From an uncultured bacterium (GTDB lineage Bacteria > Patescibacteriota > Minisyncoccia > Phycocordibacterales > GWA1-40-21): a stretch of DNA of 43,176 bases. Made by a program: the position numbers and the translations under genes. The notes under the pieces are model-generated. The model searched no databases. It was given only the letters and a program-made list of their open reading frames with translations, and was not told the DNA's origin. The stretch is taken from NCBI GenBank assembly GCA_903823865.1, contig CAIJUJ010000008.1, positions 1-43,176 of the forward strand, given 5' to 3'. Of the stretch, positions 1 to 8,648 are shown piece after piece (positions within the stretch are counted from its first letter, which is position 1; the number at the start of each line of letters is the position of its first letter).

Positions 1-1
1 A

Positions 2-29
2 GGGCGACCGCGAAGCGGTCGCCCTTTTG
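2..29 (+). terminator. Rho-independent terminator-like hairpin
   Basis: gggcgaccgc-gaa-gcggtcgccc followed by tttt. Confidence 0.7.
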
Positions 30-38
30 TTTGGTGTT

Positions 39-884
39 TTATTTTTTTATCACATCCACAATATAATTATTTATTGCTGTTGCAGTACTTGATGCCGCCT
101 TTTCTATAAAAATATTTCTTGTGCTCGAGCTCAACATCATTGGTTCATAAATATACGCATACTCAACAACAACCACAGGAATTTTCAAAGTATTGTATAC
201 ACCAGTTGCTATTAGCTCTTGGTCCTCAATTATTAAATCTTTTTCTTGTTTCATATTGCTTGGTTTTTCAATTTTAGAAATTTCTGTATTTAAATAGTTT
301 GCAAAAATTCTGCTTGATGATGAGTTTGAATATTGTTGTTCAGGAATATACATACAGTAGCCGCTAAAAACTGGCTTACCATTTATTTTTGGATTGCTGT
401 TGAAGTGAATGTGTAAAACTAAATCAATATTATTTTTTTCTATCCATTTATTTGTTCCGAATAAAAATAACACTGCGCTTGAAGTAGCAGGATTGTGTTT
501 CATGTTTGGGTCAATTAATTCTATTTCACCAGCATCAACTTTTCCCATCATTTTATTTTTCATATCGGATGCCCATTGCATTATTGTTGTTGAACTAGTT
601 TCAACATAATTTTTTAAGTCGGGATTCCAACCGTTATTATCTCTAGCTGTTATTATCTCAATATTTGGATTTGCTAATAATTTATCTTTTAAAATATTAG
701 AAAGTTGAAGGTTCAAATCACGCTCTTTTATTTTTTTAAATTCATCAGCACCACCAGCGTTTGGCTCATGTCCTGCGACAATTAATATTTTTATTTTTTT
801 GTTTTCTGTTTTTGAAACAACAGAATAACCAACTAAAAGGATTAGTATCAAAATTATTATTTTTACCACAAGATTTTTTTTCAT
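39..884 (-). CDS. N-acetylmuramoyl-L-alanine amidase-like protein (Amidase_3-type), N-terminal membrane anchor
   Basis: 281 aa ORF; hydrophobic N-terminus; ILIVAGHEPNAGGAD and VLHIHFNS motifs typical of Amidase_3. Confidence 0.65.
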   Translation of the reverse strand: MKKNLVVKIIILILILLVGYSVVSKTENKKIKILIVAGHEPNAGGADEFKKIKERDLNLQLSNILKDKLLANPNIEIITARDNNGWNPDLKNYVETSSTTIMQWASDMKNKMMGKVDAGEIELIDPNMKHNPATSSAVLFLFGTNKWIEKNNIDLVLHIHFNSNPKINGKPVFSGYCMYIPEQQYSNSSSSRIFANYLNTEISKIEKPSNMKQEKDLIIEDQELIATGVYNTLKIPVVVVEYAYIYEPMMLSSSTRNIFIEKAASSTATAINNYIVDVIKK

Positions 885-971
885 CAGTTATATTTTATGT
901 TATTAAATGAATAAGCACAATCAAAAATTTTTACATTTGCTTTTTTCCGCATTAGTCTTAATATTCAAAAC

Positions 972-1874
972 ATGCCAGAACTACCAGAAGCACAAACGAC
1001 AGCAAGTATATTAAACAAGAAGATTAAAGGTCTTCGTATTTTAGATGTTTGGACTGACTATAATTCCGCCTTTAATAAAGGAAAAAACAATATAAAGGAC
1101 AAAAGTTATTTTCCATATTTTAAAAAAGAAGTGCTGAATAAAGAGGTTTTAGGTGTTACAAGAAGGGCAAAAAACGTGTTAATCAATGTTTCATGCGGGA
1201 AAACCATTTTGGTGCACATGAAGATGACTGGACACTTGCTATACGGAAAATATAAATTTGAAAATGGAAAATGGCTTCCCCCAAAAGGTAGCTCACTCTC
1301 TGACCCGTACAACCGTTTCATTCACCTCGCGTTTAATTTCTCAAATAAAAATACTTTGGTACTTTCTGATGCAAGAAAATTTGCGAAAGTTTTTGTCTTT
1401 GATACAGACAAAATAAATAAAATTCCAGACCTCATGAAGCTCGGACCTGAGCCGCTTGAAAAAAGTTTTACATACAAAGTTTTTAAAGAAAGGCTATATA
1501 AAAAACCAAAAGGGAAAATAAAAACTGTGATTATGGACCAGACAATTATTGCAGGCATCGGAAATATTTATTCGGACGAAGCACTTTGGTATAGTTCCAT
1601 TTATCCAGCAATGCGAGCGAAAGATATTAGTGAAGAAAAATTAAAATTACTTTATAAAAATATTGTTAAAATTTTAAAAGAATCTATAAAAGTCGGTGGG
1701 GATTCGATGTCAGATTATCGTAATCCGCTTGGTGAAAAAGGCGGGTATCAAAAATTGCACAAAGTGTATAGAAAAATTGGTGAGAAATGTAAAATGAAAG
1801 GTTGTAATGGAATAGTTCGTAGAATAAAAGTTGGTGGAAGAAGCGCGCATTTTTGTGATGTGCATCAGAAATAA
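972..1874 (+). CDS. mutM: Formamidopyrimidine-DNA glycosylase (Fpg/MutM)
   Basis: MPELPEAQT N-terminus, GIGNIYSDEALW motif, C-terminal Cys zinc finger (CKMKGC...CDVH). Confidence 0.93.
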   Translation: MPELPEAQTTASILNKKIKGLRILDVWTDYNSAFNKGKNNIKDKSYFPYFKKEVLNKEVLGVTRRAKNVLINVSCGKTILVHMKMTGHLLYGKYKFENGKWLPPKGSSLSDPYNRFIHLAFNFSNKNTLVLSDARKFAKVFVFDTDKINKIPDLMKLGPEPLEKSFTYKVFKERLYKKPKGKIKTVIMDQTIIAGIGNIYSDEALWYSSIYPAMRAKDISEEKLKLLYKNIVKILKESIKVGGDSMSDYRNPLGEKGGYQKLHKVYRKIGEKCKMKGCNGIVRRIKVGGRSAHFCDVHQK

Positions 1875-1881
1875 TTTAAAT

Positions 1882-1916
1882 ACAAAAGGCGGGGCGTAAA
1901 CGCCCCGCCTTTTGTC
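1882..1916. terminator. Bidirectional terminator between mutM and ruvA
   Basis: aaaaggcggggcg-taaa-cgccccgcctttt. Confidence 0.8.
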
Positions 1917-1922
1917 TTTAAA

Positions 1923-2492
1923 TTATTTCCCTAAAACTTTCAATGCCGCTTTTATCCTCTCTCCGGTTTTTGTAATCTTTCGATCAATATTTGAAAGTGC
2001 ATCACGTGCATCTTTTTGTGTGTAGCCAAGTGCTTTCAATCCTTCCACTGCATCTACCTCATCTCTAAAAGTAATATCATTTTCATCGCTTGTAACATTT
2101 ATTTTGTCTTTGAGTTCTAGCACCATTTTTTCTGCAATCTTTTTTCCTATGCCCGAAACTTTTGTAAGATGTGAAGTGTCGCCAGTCGAGATTGCTCTTT
2201 TGAGTGCGGTGACTGAACTTATATTTAAAACATTAAGTGCTGTTTTTGGACCGATGCCGGAAATAGAAATTAACATTTCAAAAAATTGTAATTCTTCTTC
2301 AGTAAAAAATCCGTAAAGATCAAGTGCATCCTCTCGTACAACAAGATGGGTGAATAAAGAAATTTTATTTCCTTTTTGTGCAACTTCTTTTGTTTCTGCA
2401 GTTGCAAAAACTTTAAATCCGATACCGCCAACTCCAACTGTAAGAAATTTATTATTTGTGTCCCAAACTATACCTTCAATTTTTGCTATCAT
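1923..2492 (-). CDS. ruvA: Holliday junction branch migration protein RuvA
   Basis: MIAKIEGIVWD...; LVVREDALDLYGFFTEEE; two HhH motifs (ISGIGPKTAL, VSGIGKKIAEKMVLELKDK). Confidence 0.93.
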   Translation of the reverse strand: MIAKIEGIVWDTNNKFLTVGVGGIGFKVFATAETKEVAQKGNKISLFTHLVVREDALDLYGFFTEEELQFFEMLISISGIGPKTALNVLNISSVTALKRAISTGDTSHLTKVSGIGKKIAEKMVLELKDKINVTSDENDITFRDEVDAVEGLKALGYTQKDARDALSNIDRKITKTGERIKAALKVLGK

Positions 2493-2631
2493 AAGTTTAA
2501 TGATACTACGAAATGCAAAAAATAAAAATTGTTTTATACGTTGATTTCTTCAGACAAAGATGTTAATGTATAGACCTGTCAAAAAACATCGTGTCTCGAT
2601 TATTATTTGATAAATTAATTATATTTAAATC

Positions 2632-2904
2632 ATGCCTATAACATCATCAGCAAAAAAAGCATTAAGAGTCGCTGGCAAGAAAAAAGTCTTTAATACAAGA
2701 CGAAGTAATGCTGTGGACGGTGCACTAAAGTCTATCAAAAAGCTTATTAAAGAAAATAAAATAAAGGAAGCAGAAAAAATGCTACCAGAAGTTTATGGAG
2801 CTATAGATAAAGCAGTGAAAATAAAGTATTTAAAAAAGAACACAGGAGCAAGATACAAATCAAGAATTACACTGTTTCTAAACAAATCAAAAGCTAAAAA
2901 ATAA
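2632..2904 (+). CDS. rpsT: 30S ribosomal protein S20
   Basis: Small basic protein: SAKKALRVAGKKKVFNTRRSNAVDGALKSIKKLI...KKNTGARYKSRITLFLNK. Confidence 0.85.
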   Translation: MPITSSAKKALRVAGKKKVFNTRRSNAVDGALKSIKKLIKENKIKEAEKMLPEVYGAIDKAVKIKYLKKNTGARYKSRITLFLNKSKAKK

Positions 2905-2930
2905 AAATCGCCCCTACGGGCGATTTTTCT
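2903..2930. terminator. Terminator hairpin after rpsT
   Basis: aaaaatcgccc-cta-cgggcgattttt. Confidence 0.75.
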
Positions 2931-3679
2931 TATTCTTCTTTGATTGCATCCCACATGATATTAAAATATTGTCTATGCATATCGACAATGTTTTTGTTTT
3001 CAATGACGATGGAGATATATGGCTCAATCAATTGTGTAATATAAATCTTTGTTGGAAGAATCGCGACGTTCGCTTTTAAATCTATATTTGGTTCAAATAC
3101 CTTTGCCTTAAAATTAAAATTTTGTTCATTTTTTTTATAGAACATATCGATGTCGTTATTCTGTAGTATTGTTCTGACTCTTAAATTCAATTTTGCTCGT
3201 TTTTCAATAAATTTTGTAAAAAAATCCTTATCAATATTCAAAAATTTTTTCAAATCAGAAGTAATCAGATATTCATCATTTGGTCTTAGGGTATTATATA
3301 TATCTTCGTAAATAGTTTTAACTCCCTCAACTCCTTCATAGTATTTAATAAGACTCTCACCACCTTTTAGATTATATAATGCTGAAAGCTCGGGGATCAT
3401 ACTCTTCAGCCTTTCTTTCTTCTGTTCTATGATTTTTTCTAGTCTTTCTGGACTTTCAGCAACAAAAAGATTTTTTAAACCTTTTAATTGAATATTCATA
3501 ATCCCTTTTCTTTTAAGACTCTCAACAACAGGGTAGACGGTAGTACGTTTCACCCCGGAGTGTTTTGCTATTTTATTTACAGTAGAAGGACCCAACATAA
3601 GAGAGGAGAGGTAAACCAGTGCCTCATGTTCTGAGAGTCCAAAATCTATAAGTATTTCTTTAATATCTTCTTTTTGCAT
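2930..3679 (-). CDS. TrmB-family helix-turn-helix transcriptional regulator
   Basis: LIDFGLSEHEALVYLSSLMLGPSTVNKIAKHSGVKRTTVYPVVESLKRKGIM, then coiled linker and C-terminal domain. Confidence 0.8.
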   Translation of the reverse strand: MQKEDIKEILIDFGLSEHEALVYLSSLMLGPSTVNKIAKHSGVKRTTVYPVVESLKRKGIMNIQLKGLKNLFVAESPERLEKIIEQKKERLKSMIPELSALYNLKGGESLIKYYEGVEGVKTIYEDIYNTLRPNDEYLITSDLKKFLNIDKDFFTKFIEKRAKLNLRVRTILQNNDIDMFYKKNEQNFNFKAKVFEPNIDLKANVAILPTKIYITQLIEPYISIVIENKNIVDMHRQYFNIMWDAIKEE

Positions 3680-3683
3680 AAAA

Positions 3684-3767
3684 TGTCAAATCTTTTGACA
3701 ACAATACTATCATATACCATATGGTAATTATAGTCAAATCAAGGCAAGTGTTAACATTTTTGACTAT
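3684..3767. promoter_or_regulatory. Candidate operator region between divergent trmB-like and SBP genes
   Basis: TGTCAAA-tct-TTTGACA (3684-3700), TACCATATGGTA (3715-3726), ATAGTCAAA...TTTGACTAT (3730-3767). Confidence 0.5.
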
Positions 3768-3853
3768 ATTGCACAATATATTATGATTAATGTAAATAGT
3801 GAATCTTGTAAAAGAATGACTATTTATCGTTTATTAACATAATTAAAACCAAA

Positions 3854-4978
3854 ATGAATAATATATTTAAGTTGATTGCAGGTATAGTAGTTATTTTTCT
3901 AGTAATTATTTTGTTTGCGTTTGCATCAAAAAATTCTCAAACAGCAAGCGGAAGCATAAAAATTGGGGTCATTACACCACTTTCTGGCTCGATGTCATAT
4001 TGGGGTTTACCATCAACAAACGGCATGAAATTAGCAGTTGAGGAAATTAATAATGCGGGTGGAATAAGTAATAAAAAACTAGAATTGGTTGTAGAAGATA
4101 GCAAAGGAGATGTCGCAGAGGGAGCAAATGCAGCAAATAAACTTATAAATATTGATAAAGTTTTTACAATAATTACTGACTTAACATCTGTGTCTAACGC
4201 CGTTCTCCCATTTACCGAAAAGGCACAAATGCCAGCCATATTTAATGCTGCTGATTCAAATATCGCCCTACAAAGTAAATTTGCTTTTAAAACATTCTAT
4301 GATGCAAAAAAAGAATGTAAAAATCTCGCTGACTATGCCGTAAATGTAATTGGGATGAAAAAAATTGGCTTATTGTTACCAACCACTATGCCTTACAGTC
4401 AAACATGTATTTCTGGTGTTAAAGAGGTTACATCTAATACGGTTGATTTGTCCTATCAGTTTTTGAGTGGTGATTACAAAACAATTCTATTAAAAGCAAA
4501 GCAAGCTAAAGTAGACGGAATGGTATGGTTGGGTTTCCCATTTGAAACAGATGTTCTTAATAAACAGAAACAAGAGTTGGGTATAAAAATCCCGTTGCTC
4601 TGTGGTTATAAGGAAGAGTGTATTTCTGACACGGCAAAGAAAACTGTTTCAAACGATTACTTGAATGGAACAATCAGCTTTGATTTTCAAGATATATCAA
4701 GCAGTGCATTTGGTAAAAAATATCTTGCATTATATCCAGATACAAGCACTGAAGATATAGTACCAGCAGCCTTCGGTTATGATGAAGTTATGACAATTGC
4801 TAGCGCACTAAAAAAAGATAGCAACTTAGACAAAACAACGTTTTTTGAAGAATTAAAAAATGTGAAGAATTATAGTACTGCGATTGGCTCCAGTGGCTTT
4901 GATTCAAATAGAATTCTAAACATAAATACAAGATTGTTGAAATATAATAATGGAAACTGGGATCTAATAACCAAATAA
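3854..4978 (+). CDS. ABC-type branched-chain amino acid/urea-like substrate-binding protein (Peripla_BP_6)
   Basis: Signal/TM N-terminus; IKIGVITPLSGSMSYWGLPSTNGMKLAVEEINNAGGISNKKLELVVEDSKGD. Confidence 0.85.
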   Translation: MNNIFKLIAGIVVIFLVIILFAFASKNSQTASGSIKIGVITPLSGSMSYWGLPSTNGMKLAVEEINNAGGISNKKLELVVEDSKGDVAEGANAANKLINIDKVFTIITDLTSVSNAVLPFTEKAQMPAIFNAADSNIALQSKFAFKTFYDAKKECKNLADYAVNVIGMKKIGLLLPTTMPYSQTCISGVKEVTSNTVDLSYQFLSGDYKTILLKAKQAKVDGMVWLGFPFETDVLNKQKQELGIKIPLLCGYKEECISDTAKKTVSNDYLNGTISFDFQDISSSAFGKKYLALYPDTSTEDIVPAAFGYDEVMTIASALKKDSNLDKTTFFEELKNVKNYSTAIGSSGFDSNRILNINTRLLKYNNGNWDLITK

Positions 4979-4982
4979 GTTT

Positions 4983-5014
4983 AAAAAAAACATCTGCGGG
5001 GGCAGATGTTTTTT
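4983..5014. terminator. Terminator hairpin
   Basis: aaaaaacatctgc-gggg-gcagatgtttttt. Confidence 0.75.
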
Positions 5015-5037
5015 GTTTATTCTATTATTTTGATTTG

Positions 5038-5109
5038 TCCTCTCAGTAGGAATCGAACCTACATCTAACCCTTCGCAAGGGTTTGTCCTATCCATTGAAC
5101 GATGGGAGG
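5038..5109 (-). tRNA. tRNA-Arg (anticodon GCG)
   Basis: Reverse complement folds as a cloverleaf: acceptor CCTCCCA/TGAGAGG, D-stem GTTC/GGAC, anticodon stem-loop AACCC-TTGCGAA-GGGTT, T-arm GTAGG-TTCGATT-CCTAC. Confidence 0.88.
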
Positions 5110-5155
5110 ATGTGCAAATAGCAGTTTAAGCCAAAGGAGTTAAAAAGTAAAACAT

Positions 5156-5202
5156 GACTAGGATTTTAAAAAACCGCTCTGCGGTTTTTTAAAATCCTAG
5201 TC
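5156..5202. terminator. Long 22-bp inverted repeat, terminator-like
   Basis: gactaggattttaaaaaaccgc-tct-gcggttttttaaaatcctagtc, perfect. Confidence 0.7.
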
Positions 5203-5650
5203 CCTCCATTATTTTTTGAGATAGCGGCTCATGCATCTCAACCTCCGGAAGATATTTTAGTAAAAATTCTCTGACATCTAAATGATGGTGTTCTTCAAGT
5301 GGAATTGCGATAAGAGATATTACTAATTTTTTTGATTTAAATAAAATTTTTTGATTTTCACCGTCCTTGCTTTCTACCCAGAATGATTCAAGTGTTGCAA
5401 AAGGATATGTTTCCTTTCCTACCGTAATACCTTTTTGATTCATGCTTATCTCAACTACTTTTGGTGCAATAATAGAAAATGATATAAGTATTGCGGTTGA
5501 AATAATCACAAGAATTGCAAAGAAACCATCGTGTGTGAAAAATGCGCCAATAATAATTGCAAGTGCAATTAGAATTACTGCCCAGTACCAATCTGCAGTT
5601 TTGTCTTTTCTTTTATACTCAAGTGCTTTCCAAGAAATTTTGTTTTCCAT
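5189..5650 (-). CDS. Conserved hypothetical membrane protein (two TM helices, PH-like C-terminal region)
   Basis: 153 aa ORF with hydrophobic segment WYWAVILIALAIIIGAFF...FAILVIISTAILISFSII. Confidence 0.6.
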   Translation of the reverse strand: MENKISWKALEYKRKDKTADWYWAVILIALAIIIGAFFTHDGFFAILVIISTAILISFSIIAPKVVEISMNQKGITVGKETYPFATLESFWVESKDGENQKILFKSKKLVISLIAIPLEEHHHLDVREFLLKYLPEVEMHEPLSQKIMEGLGF

Positions 5651-5652
5651 TT

Positions 5653-5785
5653 ACCCGAGAAAATTTTTGCTGATAAAAATGTGTTGAGGTTAAATGATTG
5701 GTAATTTTTTTATTAGATTTATCTTTCAAAAAGATTCATCTAGTAACCTTTCATTTTCAACACGTCAGCAAAAACTTTAACGGGT
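5653..5785 (-). promoter_or_regulatory. Conserved 5' leader with complementary termini (copy A), upstream of the 5189-5650 gene
   Basis: Minus strand: tataatat-ACCCGttaaagTTTTTGCTGAcGTGTTGA...TCAACACatttttaTCAGCAAAAAttttctCGGGTaaATG; same ends as 35652-35782. Confidence 0.7.
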
Positions 5786-5824
5786 ATATTATACCAAACT
5801 TTTTTAAAATGATATAATCAATTT

Positions 5825-6589
5825 ATGTCTAATAAGTTAATTATTGCAAATTGGAAGATGAACCCTGCTTCAGTAGAGGTAGCAAAAGAGATAATCACCG
5901 AAATAAATAAGGAATCAAAGCATTTTGGAGATGTGAATTTGGTAGTTTGTCCACCCTTTGTCTATTTAAATGAAGTTGCAAGCGTCATTTCTAACTCTAA
6001 AAAAATTGTTTTGGGTGCACAAGATGTTTTTGTCGGTGAAGGGGTATCACACACAGGCGAAGTTGGTATTAAATTGCTAAAAAAGGCTGGAGTGGAATAT
6101 GTTTTGATTGGACACTCCGAAAGAAGAGAATTGCTTGATACTGACCAGATTGTAAAAGAAAAAATGATTGGAGCCCTAAAAGAAGGTTTCAAAGTTATTT
6201 TGTGTGTTGGTGAAAAAGAAAGAAATGAACATGGCGATCATTATCATGAAATTAAAAAGCAAATTGAAGATGCAATTACAAAATTACCTAAAAAATATAT
6301 TAAAAATTTAATAATTGCTTATGAACCTGTTTGGGCAGTTGGAAGGACAGAAAGTGAAGCTATAAAACCTGACCAACTTCATGAAATAAGTATTTTTATA
6401 AAAAGATTGGTTAGTGATATTTGTGGTCCAAAAGAAGTTGATAAAATTAAAATACTTTATGGAGGTTCTGTAACAAAAAATAATGCAAAAGAAATATTTG
6501 AAAAAGGAAATGTAGACGGACTACTTGTTGGGAGAGAAAGTTTAAAGGTAAAAAATTTTACTGAGTTGATAAAACAGATAAAGGGTTAA
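5825..6589 (+). CDS. tpiA: Triosephosphate isomerase
   Basis: IIANWKMNP, VLIGHSERRELL, AYEPVWAVGR, ILYGGSVTKNNA, DGLLVGRESL. Confidence 0.95.
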   Translation: MSNKLIIANWKMNPASVEVAKEIITEINKESKHFGDVNLVVCPPFVYLNEVASVISNSKKIVLGAQDVFVGEGVSHTGEVGIKLLKKAGVEYVLIGHSERRELLDTDQIVKEKMIGALKEGFKVILCVGEKERNEHGDHYHEIKKQIEDAITKLPKKYIKNLIIAYEPVWAVGRTESEAIKPDQLHEISIFIKRLVSDICGPKEVDKIKILYGGSVTKNNAKEIFEKGNVDGLLVGRESLKVKNFTELIKQIKG

Positions 6590-6598
6590 AATAAATTA

Positions 6599-6650
6599 AA
6601 AGGCGGGTTTCACGAAGCCTGCCTGCGCAGGCAGGTGAAACCCGCCTTTT
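6599..6650. terminator. Terminator after tpiA with a nested palindrome
   Basis: aaaggcgggtttcac...cctgcctgcgcaggcagg...gtgaaacccgccttt. Confidence 0.65.
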
Positions 6651-6654
6651 GTAT

Positions 6655-6823
6655 TGTCATTCCCGCGCAGGCGGGAATCCATGTTGAATTAAATTAATTC
6701 TGGATTCCCGCCTTACAGGCGCAGTACACCTTTTTGACTTTTTGTTTCGTTTTACTCACAAAAATTCTGAAAAGGTCTTTCATTTGGGTCCCAACCCAAA
6801 TTTCAACCTGCGCGGGAATGACA
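6655..6823. repeat. MITE-like ~169-bp element with perfect 17-bp terminal inverted repeats
   Basis: tgtcattcccgcgcagg (6655-6671) and cctgcgcgggaatgaca (6807-6823). Confidence 0.65.
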
Positions 6824-6854
6824 CAGTAATCAATTAATTTGTTATAATCAGATT

Positions 6855-8582
6855 ATGAAAAATTATTCAGTTAGAAATGAGATACCAGAAAAAGTCAGTA
6901 AAGAATTGGCAAAATACCCAGAAATTTTACGCAAACTTCTATTTTATAGAGGAATCAAGACGGAAAAAGAAGCCGATATCTTTTTGAACCCAGTTTTTGA
7001 GGACAATTATGACCCATTTTTGATGAAAGATGTGGATATTGCAGTGGAACGAATACTTAAAGCTGTAGAAAAAAAGGAAAAAGTAATTATTTATAGCGAT
7101 TATGATGCGGATGGAATACCAGGCGCAGTGATTTTGCATGATTTTTTTAAAAAAATTGGTTTCAAAAATTTTGAAAATTATATTCCGCACCGAGTGCTTG
7201 AGGGGTTTGGTTTAAATGATGAAGCAATTGATGAATTTGCAAAAAATGGAGTCAATTTAATTATTACTGTAGATTGTGGAATTGCTGACGTGGAAGAAGC
7301 AGAAAAAATAAAAAAACATAAAATAGATTTGATAATTACGGATCATCACTTACCAAGAATTTCTAAAAATAATAAAGAGGAATTGCCCCATGCACTTGCA
7401 ATATTAAATACTCGACAATCAAAATGTAAATATCCTGATAAAAATCTCTGCGGAGCGGGTGTTGTCTTCAAACTTGTGCAGGCAATCATAAAAAAACATG
7501 GTAAAAAGTTTGATTTAAAAAATGGTTGGGAAAAATGGCTTTTAGATATGGTTGCGATTGGAACTATTTCAGACATGGTTCCTTTAGTTGGGGAAAATAG
7601 ATTATTAGCGCATTATGGTTTGAAAGTTTTAAGAAAAACAAGAAGAATTGGATTACAAAATTTACTTTCGATAATAAAAGTTGATCAGAAAAATATTACA
7701 GAAGATGATATTGGCTTTATGATTTCTCCACGTATAAATGCAGCTTCAAGAATGGGTTTGCCAGAAGACGCTTTTAACATGCTTGTTGCTGAAAAAGAAA
7801 CAGATGCAACAAAATATGCACTTCACTTAAATAAAATTAATGACGAAAGAAAAATAATCGTTGCCCAGATGGTGAAAGAGATTCGCAAGCATTGGGAAAA
7901 ATTTGATCCAGATAAAAAAAGAAAAGTGCTTGTTGCCGGAAATCCAGATTGGAAGCCATCACTTCTCGGGCTTGTTGCAAATTCACTTATGGATGAACAT
8001 GATGGGCCGGTATTTCTTTGGGGTAGAGAAGAAGGAAAAACTTTGAAAGGTTCTTGTCGTTCTGATGGTTGTGTGGATATTGTGGAAATGATGCGTGATG
8101 CCGGAAATCTTTTGGAAGAATATGGCGGGCATGCTGCTTCTGGTGGATTTTCAATTAGTTTAGAAAAAGTAGATTTACTTGCTGACGGTCTTGAAATTGC
8201 ATATCAAAAATTGTCTGTTGTTGGAGAAAAAAAGGAATTAATCGCTGATGCAGAAATAAAAATAGATGATGTAAATCATAATTTAGAAAAACAAGTAAGT
8301 ATACTTTCACCGTTTGGAATGGATAATCCCAAACCAATTTTTGCATTTCATAATATTGAAATTGATGATGTAAAAATTTTTGGAAAAAAAAATGAACACT
8401 TAAAAATTAATTTTAAGAATAATAAAGGGCAAATTATTTCTGCTATTGGATTTTTTATGAAGCCAACTGATTTTGATGCAAAAATAGAAAGGGGAGAAAA
8501 AATAAATTTACTTGCAAATTTGGAGAAGAGCTTTTTTGGAGGAAGGGAAGAAATAAGGTTGAGAATTGTGGATATAGTTTAA
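6855..8582 (+). CDS. recJ: Single-stranded-DNA-specific exonuclease RecJ
   Basis: DHH phosphoesterase motifs YSDYDADGIPGAVIL, IITVDCG, ITDHHLPR; DHHA1 region GGHAASGGFS. Confidence 0.93.
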   Translation: MKNYSVRNEIPEKVSKELAKYPEILRKLLFYRGIKTEKEADIFLNPVFEDNYDPFLMKDVDIAVERILKAVEKKEKVIIYSDYDADGIPGAVILHDFFKKIGFKNFENYIPHRVLEGFGLNDEAIDEFAKNGVNLIITVDCGIADVEEAEKIKKHKIDLIITDHHLPRISKNNKEELPHALAILNTRQSKCKYPDKNLCGAGVVFKLVQAIIKKHGKKFDLKNGWEKWLLDMVAIGTISDMVPLVGENRLLAHYGLKVLRKTRRIGLQNLLSIIKVDQKNITEDDIGFMISPRINAASRMGLPEDAFNMLVAEKETDATKYALHLNKINDERKIIVAQMVKEIRKHWEKFDPDKKRKVLVAGNPDWKPSLLGLVANSLMDEHDGPVFLWGREEGKTLKGSCRSDGCVDIVEMMRDAGNLLEEYGGHAASGGFSISLEKVDLLADGLEIAYQKLSVVGEKKELIADAEIKIDDVNHNLEKQVSILSPFGMDNPKPIFAFHNIEIDDVKIFGKKNEHLKINFKNNKGQIISAIGFFMKPTDFDAKIERGEKINLLANLEKSFFGGREEIRLRIVDIV

Positions 8583-8596
8583 GTATATTTTGTATA

Positions 8597-8626
8597 TCCC
8601 AATCTCCACCATGGTGGAGATTGGGA
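8597..8626. repeat. Perfect 30-bp palindrome centred on CCATGG
   Basis: tcccaatctccaccatggtggagattggga. Confidence 0.9.
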
Positions 8627-8648
8627 ATTAGTGTATAATATATTACAT

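Noticed and set aside
409-609. 66-aa plus-strand ORF over the amidase gene
   Set aside because: Antisense shadow of a well-supported minus-strand gene.
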